A stretch of 64,000 bases of DNA from Aaosphaeria pasadenensis. Its lineage: Eukaryota; Ascomycota; Dothideomycetes; Pleosporales. The position numbers and the translations under genes are program-made. Shown piece by piece: positions 48,186 to 60,215 of the stretch. The notes under the pieces are model-generated. The model did no database searches. It was not told the DNA's origin and saw only the letters and a program-made list of their open reading frames with translations. Within the stretch, counting starts at the first letter, position 1. Each line of letters begins with the position of its first letter. The DNA is taken from positions 558,001 through 622,000 of the forward strand of contig JAKLMB010000006.1 in assembly GCA_022813625.1 (NCBI GenBank), written 5' to 3'.

Positions 48186-51100
48186 TTACTCGATCGTGCT
48201 GAGCACCCTTCTGTGCGATTGCCCTTGAGGAGATATTCGAGGATCGTCCTTCTTTTCTTCCGAGGTAACCACGCCCTTCAGCACGACCTCGAGCTCGGAG
48301 AGCCTCACTGGCTTGATGAGGAACAAGTTCACGCCGCTAATGTAGGCCTCCTGCTGGGCCTCCGTACTTGCTACTCCCGTCAATGCAATGATAGTCACTG
48401 GCGGCAACCCTGCGTCCCGCTCATGAGCGCGAATCTGCCTTGTGGCTTCTAATCCGTCCATCTCTGGCATGTTGATATCCATAAGCACAACGTCGATTCG
48501 TGTTCCTGTGCTGGCGGCCTTGAATGCATCTACGGCCTCAACACCGTTGGTGGCGAGCAGGGAACTGTGGTGTAACTTGTCCACAAAAGTACGGAGAAGT
48601 CGGAGGTTGATTGGATTATCGTCCACAGCAAGGCAATTGAGTGGTCGGTGTGTGGACTTTGAGCCCCGTACTGGACTGGAATTCACAGAACGGACCTCTG
48701 GCGCACTAAGCGCAGTAGTCATTGGCGGTCGCTGGATGTCGAGGAAGCTATTTCTGATATCGGGTGTGGTTGGTCGTGCTGGTTTCAGGGAATTATCCTC
48801 AACTGGGACGTGGTTCTCCTTCAAACATAGGTTCTCCACTGGTGGCAACGTAGACTCAGAGTCGGCTTTTGTTGCGCAAGAGACGACGCGAGCAGCATGG
48901 CGATCCAGACAAGAAGTCAAGGCTTGGGCGAACTTATGTGGGCCGCAGGGTTGCGCTATGCATTCGAATATCTGTCCTGGCACTGTAATTGCGGTTGTCG
49001 ATTGCGCTGATGCAGCGCCCTGGCATACCACTATCACTGGCGCGGCTGGAACGCTGTCCAGCTTGTTACTGTTATCTGCACGCAGGCGTCTAGCACCGGA
49101 TTCTGTGGCCACGAACAGGTCCGGAGCTGGCTGATTAAGATCGCCCTGCTTGTAAACATTCATTTCGAACCAATCGGTGCAAAGATTGTCCAAAGCCTTC
49201 ATGCTCAGTAGAGTAGCATTTTTGTTTTTCAGACTCTTCACTGGCGTGAAGTATTCGTCTTCCTCGTCGAATCCTACAAATTGGACATTCATGCCTTGAG
49301 TCCGCTTTGTGATGGAAAGCAGTTGTTTCTCAGGAGTAACGCAGCGAACAGCGGGGGAGAGCATCGAACTCTTGAGCGGGCAGTAGACAGTAAATTTTGT
49401 ACCGTAGCCCTTCTCACTGCGAACTTCGACGTCACCACCAAGCGATTCGACGATCTGTTTGACGATACTGAGACCTAGACCAGTGCCTTGGCTCAAGGGG
49501 TTCTCTTGGGCAAATGAATGAAAGAGCCTGTTGTTAACATAGTTCTCGGACATGCCAATACCAGAATCTGTGCAAATCAATCGGAGCTCGGAGTGCTCAT
49601 CCTCTGGATCTCTGCTGGGTGTCACTTGTAGCTTGATCTTGATATAGCCGGCCGGAGTGTATTTCAAGGCGTTTCCAAAGAGATTCATCAGCACCCGTCT
49701 CCAAGCGCCAGGCTGTGTACGGAACACATAGTTGCTACTCTTGTTGATATCAACAATAATAGATATGGGCTGCGAGTCAGAGCCAGGGGCGCCTTGTCCC
49801 TGCCCTTGCCCGTAGAATGTTTGTGTCGTTGATTTCTGGAAGTTGTGTCCGGCGAAGACAGTCTCGAGCACTTCTTCTGTCAGAACACTTAGATCAACGT
49901 CGGTGATCAGGGTTAGAATATCATTTGTGTGGCTCTGTGCCGGACTGATCGTATGCTTGGTGCTTTGTGAGCGCTTCTTTAGGCGCTTCGACGTCCCTCG
50001 TGTTAGATTGTTTATCTTTGCAAAGTCCAGTACCTGTTCGAATTAGCGATGAAATGGAGGCAAAGACATACAATTATACATACATGATTTATTGTGTCAA
50101 GCAGCGTCTTTCCACAGGTTTCGATGGTTTGTGTCATGCCTGACTGGAAATTGTCGATCTCGGAATCTCTGAGAAGCTCACAGGAACCGAGTATACCATG
50201 CAGAGGGGATCTCAACTCATGACTAATCGATGAGATGAAGTCTCCCTTCGCAGCATCTGCTAATTTAACATCAAGACGCGCTACTTCGGCCATGATGCTG
50301 TTACTAAATGCCGCAAGATAGCTAAGCTCTTGTTCGGACGTGAAAACGCGGATGGGGTCACAGCTCCACATGATAGCGCCAGCGCACCACCGGTCACGGT
50401 GAGAATCCCATAATGGATACAAGACGAGAGTTCTGGCATTCGGGAACACTTCCTTGAGGAGATTCTCATCGTCCTGACTTTTTGCTGATTCCGGTCTTTT
50501 GGTCGTTGAGCTTATGAACGCCAATGTCTCCGTCAACGGCTTGGGAGCGTCATTTCCGAATGGGTCGGTGAATTGAAAAGTCGGCTCTTCGTCATCGTCA
50601 AAGTTAAAGATTTGACCGTGGGGATAGGTCCGCAGCAGATGTCGAAGGAAACTTTCGTACATTACGTTCGTACCATCGGGTGAGGCAGATGCAGCTCCTG
50701 CAGTTGTTGCGGCACCTAAGATTGCGCATGCTTTGTCTTGCCCAGGTTCCGCATCAGGAAGGAACTCATCGTCCACAAGTCCACCGAACGTGCTGACCTT
50801 CGCATCAAAGAATATCGTGCCGTCCGATTCAGTTGCGCCACGGATCATGTTGGCGGCCCTGGTAAATGTCGTTCTGACCTCGGGGGAAATGCTGTTCTGC
50901 TGGGGTTCATTCTTCGTAGCCGATGCGGTCTTCGAGGGACGAGAATCGAACATCAATTCGGACGCCGGGGTGATGCTACCAGGTCCACTTTCGGGCGAAG
51001 TCGCGATTGGGCTCTTTACACTCGGGCTGAGGGACTCCCCGCTGTCCTTCCTTGGAATGGCTATCGTCTCTTGGAAATCCAAATGAGGTGGTACTGCTGA

Positions 51101-52090
51101 ATTGACTGTGTTTGATCGGCGCTTCCGTGATAGGGGCAGTTGTTCTGGCACAGGCGACGTGGATTCGGCAGTCTCCCAAGGGTCTTGCCACCAATCTTCC
51201 AAACTTGATTTCCCCTCAGCAAACGACCCTAGCGAACGAACCATGACCCCGCCGCGTCGGTGGTCATCGGTTGCCCTCATCATCTCCAGATGTCGCATTA
51301 CGGTATTGGCCATGTCCTTAAGGAACGAGATCTCGGTCTCTGATAGCCCATTGCGAGGGACTTCGTCTAACACGCAATATGTGCCAATACTGTGGCCGCT
51401 AGGGCTTCGAATGGGCACACCTGCATAGAAGCGAGAGTATGGAGGGCCTGAAACAAAAGAAAAGTTCTTGAAGCGGTCGTCCAGAGAAAGATCGTTAACA
51501 ATCAAAGTAGGGACATTGCTATAGTCATTTGGCCGGCCCGCACAACCTAGCATGGGAAGATTGACGGTAGAATAGCAGACACTCTCATGCTTTGGGAAAG
51601 CGGTAGTTCCCCAACACAATCGATCTCCCGCAATTTGAGCCTGGCCAGTCTCGAGACTCAATGTGCGGGTCGCTTCAGCCAGGATATAACAATTCCGTCT
51701 GTCGAAGAAGGAGATCAGGCATCGTCGGGCATTGAGGCGAAGGGCGCCGAGTTGCGCGAAGGCTGTGAGCGCCTTATCGTCAGAGGGGAAAGTAGTTTGA
51801 ACGGGCCCAGCTGGGAGTACTGGCAATTGTAGGTGTGTGGGTGAGTGCACGGGAGCGTCGGTGGAAGTTCCTTGGAGGTGAGAACTCGAGACAGCAATAG
51901 AACCAAGTCTGGGGCGCTGCGAAAAGTGCCAGTATCTGTTGTGGAGGGGTTTAGCATTGAACGAGAAGGGTGAATGAGGGGAGGGAATCGGTTACCTATA
52001 GAATTCTCGCTCTTTTGTTCTCTCCACCTCCATGTCCTTCTTGGCCGCTCGTCTGGCAGCATTAGCGGTGTCTGCTCCAAACGGATCCAT
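48186..52090 (-). CDS. hybrid histidine kinase with GAF domain
   Basis: Two-component sensor that autophosphorylates a His and relays to its own receiver Asp, then to Ypd1-type and Ssk1/Skn7-type proteins. The three minus-strand exons 52090-51996, 51935-50084 and 50033-48186 give 1264 residues. Domains in order: GAF-like N-terminus (about 80-260; LISFFDRRNCYILAEATR, then YAGVPIRSPSGHSIGTYCVL); a long Ser/Pro linker (270-410) and a second possible sensor region (about 420-585); HisKA with H604 (SSISHELRSPLHG); HATPase with N box (LMNLFGNALKYTPAGY), G1 (CTDSGIGMS) and G2 (GTGLGLSIVKQIVESLGG); receiver with phosphoacceptor near D1168 (VLMDINMPEMDG) and Lys near 1223 (FLIKPV). No PAS, HAMP or transmembrane segment is apparent, so it is probably soluble. 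The first exon starts MDPFGADTANAARR and is short; both joins restore conserved sequence (NHVLDFAKINN). The signal sensed is unknown. Confidence 0.92.
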
Positions 52091-53313
52091 TGCGATGCGT
52101 GGGGTGGTCGTCGCACGTCGCAGAGGAGGAGGCGGAGGAGTAGGAGGGAGGGAGAGGGGGGAGGGCAACGGGCATGCCCTTGGAGGTTGCGCAGGTACTG
52201 ACTACGACAGGCGAGGAAGGCCACGAGAGAGAGAAGAGAGAAGAGGAAGCAGTAGTAGAAGAAGAAGCGAGGCAAGAACAAGGCAGGCACAAAATGAGGA
52301 GGAAGTGGAGGGACCGATAGGGCCGACCTACCAAAAATGTGAAGCCGAGAACTAAACGACGTCGGACCGCGCGTTATCGATACTGGACTTGGATTGGATA
52401 ACGACGTAGGAATTAGTTAGGTACTTGGATTTTGGTAGTGAATTATTATTGGGTGAACTTGGTTCTAGTCTAAGCAACCTGAATCTACGAGTATTCCCTG
52501 TCTCTATATCTCCTCCTCTTGTTCGTCTTCACCTTATTAATTAACGACCTCGTCCACATTGCAGGTAACTATAGGCAGTCAGTCATAACGCAATCCGATT
52601 ACAACGAAGGCGGTGGGCTGGGCTGGATCTGGATTGGTACATCAGTCAGTATCCAGTAGTAGCATAGCGAGCGCGGCCTCTCCGGATAGAAAACCAATTT
52701 CCTCCGTGTCGTATATCATCCATGATTAGGTTAGGAAAACATGACTTGGCTTGATCTTTCTCTTTATGTGTTTTCGTATATATGGGCACTATAAACTCCG
52801 GAACTCGTATTTATGGGTGTGAATGGTAGAGCGGAGTGAAACTAATATACGGAGAGTACCTACCTACCTACCTAGGTAGGACGAGTAAGACTGACTGTCG
52901 AATTCAGGGTCCAGGAGTGAAATGGCCTCCAGTACTACCCCAGCCGTGGCTTGTTGCTTTTCTCTCTAGTCTCTACGAGTAGCACGGCACCATGGCTACG
53001 ATACAGGTCCGTCGTATGCCGTGCATATTCTTCTCAAAAATAGCTTCTTGAATCCCTGTCAAAATTTTGGTTTTGGACTACAGTTGATTGAAGAGTGCTC
53101 CTCAACGTCCAACAACAATGCAAACTCTGCCCACACAGAACAAACTTCTCATGAACACATCATGTTATTACACAAGCGCATGAGTCAGGGCCCACAATCA
53201 CTTCAAATCAAGTAGCGCTCTGCGGAAGTATTGCTAAGGCAAAGAATGGTGTTGGTGCGGTTAACAATTTGATGGCATAAGCAGTACTAATAGCATGTCT
53301 TTTTTCTTCCCTT
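52091..53313. other. intergenic region upstream of the histidine kinase
   Basis: Promoter and leader of the kinase (purine-rich on plus around 52115-52300, i.e. pyrimidine-rich on the coding strand) and the 3' side of the methyltransferase gene. A (TACC)n run passes into the palindrome ACCTAGGT at 52870. No credible gene. Confidence 0.45.
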
Positions 53314-55954
53314 CTACGCAGCGCCCGCGTTCTCGGCCTCGCTGCCGTTCTCCTCTGCCTCGATCACCTCGACCGCCTCTCTAGCCTCCTCTTGCTCTGC
53401 TGCAGCCTTCGCCTTGTCTAGCACGTGATTGATAATATGTGGGTTTTGCTCGTTGAACAGCCGAAGAAGGATGGCCTTGCGTTCATCCTTGTCCACCATC
53501 AAATTCGCGCTTCCAGGGTGTCGCCATACGGGCAGCACCATGTCGAAGGGGAATCCTTCCTCGCCCTCGCTCTTTTCGATCCGCATGAAACAGCACCCAA
53601 TATCTAAGTCCATCAATTGCGCACCAACTTCTCCCAGGTCGTGATCGCCGTCCCTGGGTAGCTTAGGGAACATTTCGATGAGCATCCTGTGGAGCGTGCC
53701 TCTCGATTTGCAGGTGATGATTCGCTTCGTAGCCCAGGGTTCGAGAATTTGGATGCCCTCGTTCTGTAGACGCCAGGGGGCTTTAAGCACATCCTTGTCC
53801 TTGATTCGATGGGAAACAAACATGACAACACCGCAGTGAATGAACTTCATGCCTCTCTCTTTGTTCTGTGAGATAATTGTCTTCGCAAGTTCCGAAGTGT
53901 AGTAGATCTTGTTCAGAAGCAGCCCCTCCTTGTTCTTGACCATGAAGCGGTCCCGTGGGAAGCGCGGGGAGATGCCAAAGAAGTCCAGAATGTCATTCAT
54001 GGTAGGGTCATCGCCGCGAAGGTACTCGAAGTACTCCTTCTGATTACTCTGATTCTCCGGTTTAAGCTTGGTCACCTGCTTTGGCTCTGGCTTTGGCTCA
54101 GACTTTTGCTCCGGATTGGGTGTACCGTTGGCTGCGGCCTCAGGCACTTCACTGTCTGGAGCTTCGGACCCTGCAGATTGGTCCACGACATCAGGTTCCA
54201 CCCTCAACCTCTTGGCCGATGCCTCGAGTTCAGTGTCATCGAACTTGCGCTTTGTGGGCGAAACGGGCGCAATTGCTACCTCATCCTCCACGGCCGATAA
54301 TTCAGGTTGCTCTGATGCAGGACCAGTGGCTGGTGTGGCACTCCCAGACTCCGGTTTGTTCTTCGCCGCCTCAGCTTGTTTGCCGTTTTGTGGTTGGGCA
54401 ACCTTGATATCATCCAGTTTCTCAAGAACGGCAATGAAAAAGCCGCCAGTGTCCTGAAGATGAGGGTAAACTCGCACACAGTTCTCAAGGGGTATGCGCT
54501 CTTCTTCCGAGGTGGAGGTCGGCGGGAAAACACCTGGAACAAGTTTGTCTGAGAATCGGCGGCCGGGTTGCTCTGCGTCATACTTTTCCTTCGTCTTCAG
54601 GAAGGCCTCATAGCTTGTAAACATATGGTTCGTCTTTCCTTCTCCATTCAACGAGGACGTGTCTAGCACTTTCCACTTGTTCAATCCTGGCTTGCGCACT
54701 AGATTAGGTAGATGATCCGAGCAGTCGACCAATCGAACCTTTGAGACGCCTCCGCATGCCGCGATGGCACTCGCTACAACAGCTTCGTTCTCCACGGGGT
54801 TCATGCTGCAAGTCGAATACACAAGACGCCCACCCTTCTTGAGCAATTGGAGTCCACGGAACAAGATGCGTAATTGAAGGCCATGTAGACCGAGACCATC
54901 TCTTGGGGTCCATTTCTGCCAGACGTTCGGGTTCTTACGGGCGGTACCATCTCCGGAACAGGGAACATCAGCAAGGACTCGGTCAAATTTGAGATACTGC
55001 TTCTTTTGACCTGGTGCTGTTGGGAGCTCGATGGAGGGGAAGATCGATGCATCATGTTGTGTGACAATCAAGTTAGGGAAGTTAAGGCGCTTGACTTGGT
55101 GAACCAACATGCCAGCACGCTTGTAATCCGTATCGTTGGCAATAAGCAGGCCGGTGGATCGTCCATCATCGGTGTAGTCGCCGTCCGCATCGGCAGTACC
55201 ATGAGAGTCGCTGTTGGCTGCCTTCTTGACCCGCTCTTCTTCATCGCCATGGATCATCTCTGCTAATTGTGCAGATTTGCTTCCGGGTGCTGCACACATG
55301 TCCAGAACCACCATGCCTGGTTTGACATCGAGAAAGTGTGGTGGTATCATGCTCACGACCTCTTGCCTGCTAATGTTTCCCGACGTCGTCTCTGCCACTA
55401 GGAACTTCTGAAATTCGGCGAACGGAGGATGGCGACGAATGATTTTTTTGTGTGTCTTCATGTGCCAGACCAACTCATCTGGAAAAGCTGGAACGGACTC
55501 GGGCGGAAGAACAGGCTCTCCCTCGAATTGAACGGACTGGATCTTGGGAATATAGCGTTGTTTGAAGATTTCGCGCACGGCAAGCGCATCACTGGAAAAT
55601 TAGAACATATCGCGCCTACGGAAGATAGAAGCTGTGGAGACTTACGACTTCGTACCAGTGAAACGGAAGCTATTCGGTAGGTCTGAGGCCAGAGCTTTCC
55701 ACATTTTCTCGAACTCTTCCTCTTCCAAGAAGCCGCCCTGGCGATAGTAGGTCTCATAAAGGTCATTCTGCCTTACAATATCTGACCATGACTCTGAACG
55801 ATTATCTCCGCCTCTGCTGCCACCACCACGATTCTTGCCTTTGCCTCTAAAGTTGCCGCGGCCACGACCGCCACCCTACGCATGGTTAACTTCAAAATTT
55901 TCGCATCAATTGGAATAATCCAAGCGAGGTACAACTTACACGTCCGCGTCCCAT
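53314..55954 (-). CDS. RNA cytosine-5 methyltransferase, Trm4/NSUN2-like
   Basis: Methylates cytosines in tRNA (in yeast Trm4, several positions from 34 to 50) using S-adenosylmethionine, probably in the nucleus. The minus-strand exons 55954-55940 (15 bases), 55875-55646 and 55591-53314 give 840 residues. After a Gly/Arg-rich start (GGGRGRGNFRGKGKNRGGG) come the RNA-binding segment (about 50-150) and the Rossmann core. Motif I is VVLDMCAAPGSKSAQL (about 176-191). Motif IV is ADVPCSGDGTARKNP with the release Cys near 293. Motif VI is LVYSTCSMNPVENEAVV with the catalytic Cys near 343. An acidic, low-complexity insert (about 490-610, KPEPKQ-like repeats) separates this from the C-terminal PUA-like part. 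The tail is Glu/Ala-rich. The first exon encodes only MGRGR; the GTAAGT donor and phase support it. The gene is divergent from RPL7 with 232 bases between the starts. Confidence 0.94.
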
Positions 55955-56186
55955 TGCTGCTGTCTAGTAGAAATGCGATTGCTTGAGAGCAGAAGAGACT
56001 GCATGCGATGCGATGCGATGCGATGCAGCAGCAAAAGCAAAAGTTATTTGGGTTAGCTCCGGCCCCACGTGTTTTGGAAAGCAAATCTTGGCACGGCTAG
56101 CGCCCACAACCAAATTCACTCCCCAGCAAATTTGCCCGTCCTTCCTCTCTTCATCTTCGACACTTCATCTTCGAACAATCGCAAAA
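55955..56186. promoter_or_regulatory. bidirectional promoter, Trm4-like gene and RPL7
   Basis: 232 bases separate the two divergent start codons. It holds a pentamer repeat (GATGC, 56004-56026). A pyrimidine-rich run with TCTTC units (about 56135-56165) lies directly before the RPL7 start. Both flanking genes have very short first exons (14 and 15 bases). Shared control of two translation genes is plausible but not shown by the sequence. Confidence 0.6.
56004..56026. repeat. (GATGC)n tandem repeat
   Basis: About four and a half copies of a 5-base unit inside the 232-base divergent promoter. Confidence 0.9.
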
Positions 56187-57116
56187 ATGGCCCCAAAATC
56201 GTGAGTCAACCCGCTCATCATCATGTCGATGCATTGCTAACAATATTCTCTATAGGAGCGTCCCCTCCAAGAACGACATCGCCGTCCCCGAGACGCTTCT
56301 CAAGAAGCAGAAGTCTCAGCAGAAGGCAAACGATGCCCGCGCTGCCGAGTTGAAGAAGAAGCGAGAGGTCAGATAATATGACTCCCTAGATCTGCATCTG
56401 CAGTTAGGAGTATCACAATTGGCTAAGACTATCTTAGGCCAATAAGCAAAAGCGCTCCGTCATCTTCGAGCGTGCCAAAGGCTACACCGAGGAATACCGC
56501 AAGGCAGAGCGCGACCTCATCGAGGCCAAGCGCACAGCTAAGCGTGATGGCTCTTTCCACGTCCCCGCTGAGCCCAAGTTGATTTTCGCCATCCGTATCA
56601 AGGGGTAAGGAATTCAGTCCCTTCTGCATGCAAAACTTCGACTGACGGTATTCTAGTATTAACAAGATCGACCCCAAGAAACGCAAGACTCTTCAGCTCC
56701 TCCGTCTTCTCCAGATCAACAACGGTGTATTCATCAAGGCAACCAAGGCTACCCTTGAGATGCTGAAGATCGTTGAGCCATACATTGCTTACGGTTATCC
56801 TTCCCACAAGAACGTTCGTGAGCTTCTCTACAAGCGCGGATACGGAAAGGTCAACAAGCAGCGTATTCCCATCACCGACAACGAGGTCATTGAGGGTGTT
56901 CTTGGACAGTTCGGAATCATCTCCATTGAGGATCTCATCCATGAGATCTTCACCGTTGGCCCCAACTTCAAGCAGGCCTCCAACTTCCTCTGGCCCTTCA
57001 AGCTCTCCAACCCCACTGGCGGTTTCCACACCAGGAAGTTCAAGCACTTCATCGAGGGTGGAGATCTCGGCAACCGTGAGCAGCACATCAGTGCTCTCAT
57101 CAAGCAGATGAACTAG
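56187..57116 (+). CDS. rpl7: 60S ribosomal protein L7 (uL30)
   Basis: Structural protein of the large cytoplasmic ribosomal subunit. The exons 56187-56200 (14 bases), 56256-56367, 56438-56604 and 56657-57116 give 250 residues, the usual size for fungal L7. The eukaryotic basic N-terminal extension (LKKQKSQQKANDARAAELKK) is followed by the L30-like core (PKLIFAIRIKGINKIDPKKR, then LLRLLQINNGVFIKATKAT). The conserved C-terminal part follows (GYPSHKNVRELLYKRGYGK, then LGQFGIISIEDLIHEI, then FHTRKFKHFIEGGDLGNREQ). The gene is intron-dense at the 5' end with biased codon use, as expected for a highly expressed ribosomal gene. No snoRNA signature was obvious in its introns. Confidence 0.97.
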
Positions 57117-57465
57117 GCTAGGAATTGAATTTTTTGGTGGCGTCAAGGCTTCATACCCATTATATTATGACAAAATGAAACAAGTTTCAGCAGACTTGAT
57201 CTGCGATCTCACTCACCAAAATCATTTTGTTGATTGTTTACGTGATTTGATATTTTGACTGCTTGGTTTTCTTTACAAGTCAATAAATACACTTATCAAG
57301 ACGTTAATGTGCCCAGATTGAGCCGAGACAATCTGGACCGTTCTGTGTAACCGTGGCGTATATTGGTTTGATAGCATATTACTCACTCGATGAGACAGAT
57401 AATTATTCCTAGCAGAGCTGTTCGATTCTCCTTTACTCAACGGGTGCCGCAACGGAATTGTTAAG
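57117..57465. other. short intergenic region, RPL7 to GT8 gene
   Basis: Holds the RPL7 3' region and the promoter of the next plus-strand gene. Nothing else is seen. Confidence 0.45.
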
Positions 57466-58491
57466 ATGCGGTCCGGAAACAGAAGGTTTCGCGCCTTTGT
57501 TGCGGTTGCGGCGCTGTTCAGTCTCACGATCTACCTCTATGGAGTTCCGCTTTCCTTACCCCTCCAGCAGGGCGCACTGACTTCTCAAGTCTCAAAGTCG
57601 ACCGAGAAATTCGCATATGCAACATTCCTACGTTCTTCCGATTTGTCGGGCTCCAGTAACTTGACCGATGAAGGATCATTGCAGAGTGTTCTTGAAGATG
57701 TCAACTTTAAGTCGACGCGGCTGTTAAACTACCAGATCAGGCATGCGGATCGGACGAGGACAAGGCTAGAGGATGTGCCGTTCTTAGTACTTGTCCAGTC
57801 CGATGCCCCACAGGCTCAAGTAGTCAAACTTGAGGCTGAGGGTGCAACTATTGTGGTCGTGGAACCTATCGAACTTCCAGTTGGACCTCACGATGAGCTT
57901 CCGAGCGACTTGCCTTACGGAGGGTTGCTGACCAAACTTCGACTCTGGCAACAAGTAGATTATGATAAGATCTTATACTTGGATGCGGACGCCTTCCTAC
58001 TACAGGACCTGGATTCTATCTTCTTAGATTCAAGCCTGAGCACGATGTCGAAGACCAGGACCACCGGCCAAACAGACTCTACGGAGGTCATGCCGCCCGA
58101 GACGTACTTAATGGCCGCCTCTTCTGATACCCGAGGCCGCCAAAGCGGGTGGAACGACCAGGAACAACATGATCATCTCTGCGCATGTTTTATGCTCTTA
58201 TCGCCGTCGCTCGCGCTGTTCGACTACTACCTGTCCATGCTTGCAAGGCTAGATGCTCCACTGGACTCTGCGCACCCCGAACAGGATCTATTGCGCCATG
58301 CTCATGAGCGAGATGGTTCTATGCCATGGAAAGAAATATCCGTGCAATGGAGCACCGGTGACAGCGAGGACGACGGAAGTCGGTTCAAAGGTGCACAGGG
58401 TGTGCATAATGAAAGCACGACTGGAGAAAATGCTGTCGATGGTTCGTGGAAGACGTTGGTTGAAGAGATGGAGATTTTCTATGTCATCTAG
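57466..58491 (+). CDS. GT8 glycosyltransferase, glycogenin-like, type II membrane protein
   Basis: Probable Golgi enzyme that transfers a sugar from a nucleotide sugar. Single exon of 341 residues. A short basic cytoplasmic tail (MRSGNRRFR) precedes one hydrophobic anchor at about 10-27 (AFVAVAALFSLTIYLYGV), then a stem. The catalytic domain starts near residue 50 (FAYATFLRSSDL). The metal-binding DxD motif is D173-A-D175 in YDKILYLDADAFLLQDLD, preceded by TKLRLWQQVDYDK, as in GT8 glycogenin and GlcNAc transferases. A late motif (FMLLSPSLALFDYYLSML) and PEQDLL match the family. The C-terminus lacks further domains. The specific donor and acceptor cannot be told. It follows RPL7 on the same strand, with its own 349-base upstream region. 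Confidence 0.88.
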   Translation: MRSGNRRFRAFVAVAALFSLTIYLYGVPLSLPLQQGALTSQVSKSTEKFAYATFLRSSDLSGSSNLTDEGSLQSVLEDVNFKSTRLLNYQIRHADRTRTRLEDVPFLVLVQSDAPQAQVVKLEAEGATIVVVEPIELPVGPHDELPSDLPYGGLLTKLRLWQQVDYDKILYLDADAFLLQDLDSIFLDSSLSTMSKTRTTGQTDSTEVMPPETYLMAASSDTRGRQSGWNDQEQHDHLCACFMLLSPSLALFDYYLSMLARLDAPLDSAHPEQDLLRHAHERDGSMPWKEISVQWSTGDSEDDGSRFKGAQGVHNESTTGENAVDGSWKTLVEEMEIFYVI

Positions 58492-59088
58492 AGGAAAGTG
58501 ATACAATTAATTAATGACTTATCAGTATCTTTGTATATATGCACTCATAGCACTGATAAGAACAGTACTGTGTTGGGACCGATGCGGAGATAGTCAAGAC
58601 TCAAGCTAGCGCAACCGTGCCGCAAACTATTTTGGGGGTCTCGTTGTAACCAGCATTCCTCATACCCTCCGCACCCGGTCCCCGGTATCTCGTTGCAGAG
58701 CATCTGGGAGCAGAACATAATGCGGAGACTATGGAGTCTCAACCTCCCGGTATCTTCTCGTATCTACCTAGGTAGTGCGGGAGCTCGATGTGATCTGTTG
58801 GGTGCATAGCAAACTTATCCATGCACATGGCGAATCGAGTGGACCCTGCTGTCGGCTCAACAAATCCACGCTTTCACATGCTTCCAAGCTGCACCAACGT
58901 TTGCAACAAATTTAGACTTTCCGTCATGCGAACCGGGCATACGAGACTGTGACTTTTTATCCTGACCTGCTGCACCCGTCCTCTTTCATTATCATGATCA
59001 TTGAACCCTCCATTCCTAGCATTCTGCTTTCGCTGGCCCAGAGTCCGTGGCATTACAAACGTTGACTGGTATAACCTCTCCACCTGCC
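58492..59088. other. intergenic region between two plus-strand genes
   Basis: 3' region of the GT8 gene and promoter of the next gene. An ACCTAGGT palindrome lies at 58766. No gene is seen. Confidence 0.45.
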
Positions 59089-60215
59089 ATGGCCCAGCAT
59101 GACCCGTCGCCCCCGGAGTTCGAAGGATTCCAAGTACAGGAAGACCGGAAAGACCCTCAGCCCAGCATGATTTTCTCCATTCTCCCGGCTGTCGTGCAGA
59201 ATCGCATACCTGCGCTACCATCCCTCCGCCGATCCATCACAGACCTACACACGCGAACGTTGCACGCAAAAAGTCCAAGCATAGATACCGAGATATCTGT
59301 GCCGCCAACTCCTCCTCCAAGATACTGTTCAAGACCGGGGAGCGGAACTGCTACGCCCACTCTGTTGTCACTCACACCGGCCGATGGGGAAGAGACAGAC
59401 GGGGAAGATGCATCGTTTCAAGGCAGCCTCAGCGAGCGGCCTCAATCATCAAGTTCCACTTTCCTCCCGCCATTTTCCTTATCGGAGTCGGAGACTGGTA
59501 TAAATTGGAAATATGCAAACCAAGGTAAGAGGAATTGAACGGGGTTTTCGAACATATCTGATGATGTCTTGTAGGTATCAATTTGACAACACAGGCGTAT
59601 CAAGAATCCAGCATTCGAGCACGACGACCGAGCGAAGGGTCTGTGACACTTACTCGGCAATTATATCTTCATGGGATCACTTATCTGTTACGAGGACTAC
59701 CAGAGAACCTGACTCCTGATGAAAGCCTGGGTATCATAGCCGCAATCCCACCTAGTCTCATGGATCTCAACAGCGATCTCAACGATCATGCAATGATCTC
59801 GATTCCGGAAAAGAAAGAAGATCCTAGTGTGGAGGATAGTGGGCCTCCATCATTGCTCCATCGATTAACGGCCATTGCAGTGTTTCAAACATTCGTTCTT
59901 CTACAGCTATTGCTCCCCTATGTAAAGCTGTTCTTAGGTCATGCGTATCGCTTCGAGAGAAAACATCAGATCACACAGCGTGTAATGAGCAAGAGTATCA
60001 CCACAGTCGATGAGCTGAGTCGAAGAGGATTACAGCTGTCGCATACCGTCTGCCAGATGAACGATGGAAAAGTTGGGCAGGCGATCAACGATCTAACTCT
60101 CTGGTGGGTCCGCGGCTTGACGGGTGGCCTTCAACAAGGCATTACGGACGGGGTCGTCATGATCCAAATGGAAAAGGACTCGAATCGCAATCGCAGAAAG
60201 AAAGACACGATTTGA
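59089..60215 (+). CDS. hypothetical membrane-associated protein
   Basis: Not recognised. The two exons 59089-59524 and 59575-60215 give 358 residues. The first 145 residues are polar and rich in Ser, Pro and Thr (VPPTPPPRYCSRPGSGT), probably disordered and phosphorylated, and include an acidic patch (EETDGEDASF). After the junction comes a predicted folded part (TRQLYLHGITYLLRGLP). One or two hydrophobic helices lie at about 240-265 (LTAIAVFQTFVLLQLLLPYV), followed by a basic segment (RFERKHQITQRV). A final amphipathic part (LTLWWVRGLTGGLQQGIT) and a basic tail (NRNRRKKD) end the protein. This pattern suits a monotopic or hairpin membrane protein. The start is the first ATG in frame. Phase and splice sites support the model; function is open. 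Confidence 0.78.

Noticed and set aside
51715..52290. 191-codon minus-strand open frame over the start of the histidine kinase
   Set aside because: Out-of-frame shadow of exon 1-2 and the CT-rich leader; the spliced model in the other frame restores the GAF domain start.
56598..57146. 182-codon minus-strand open frame
   Set aside because: Antisense shadow of RPL7 exon 4.
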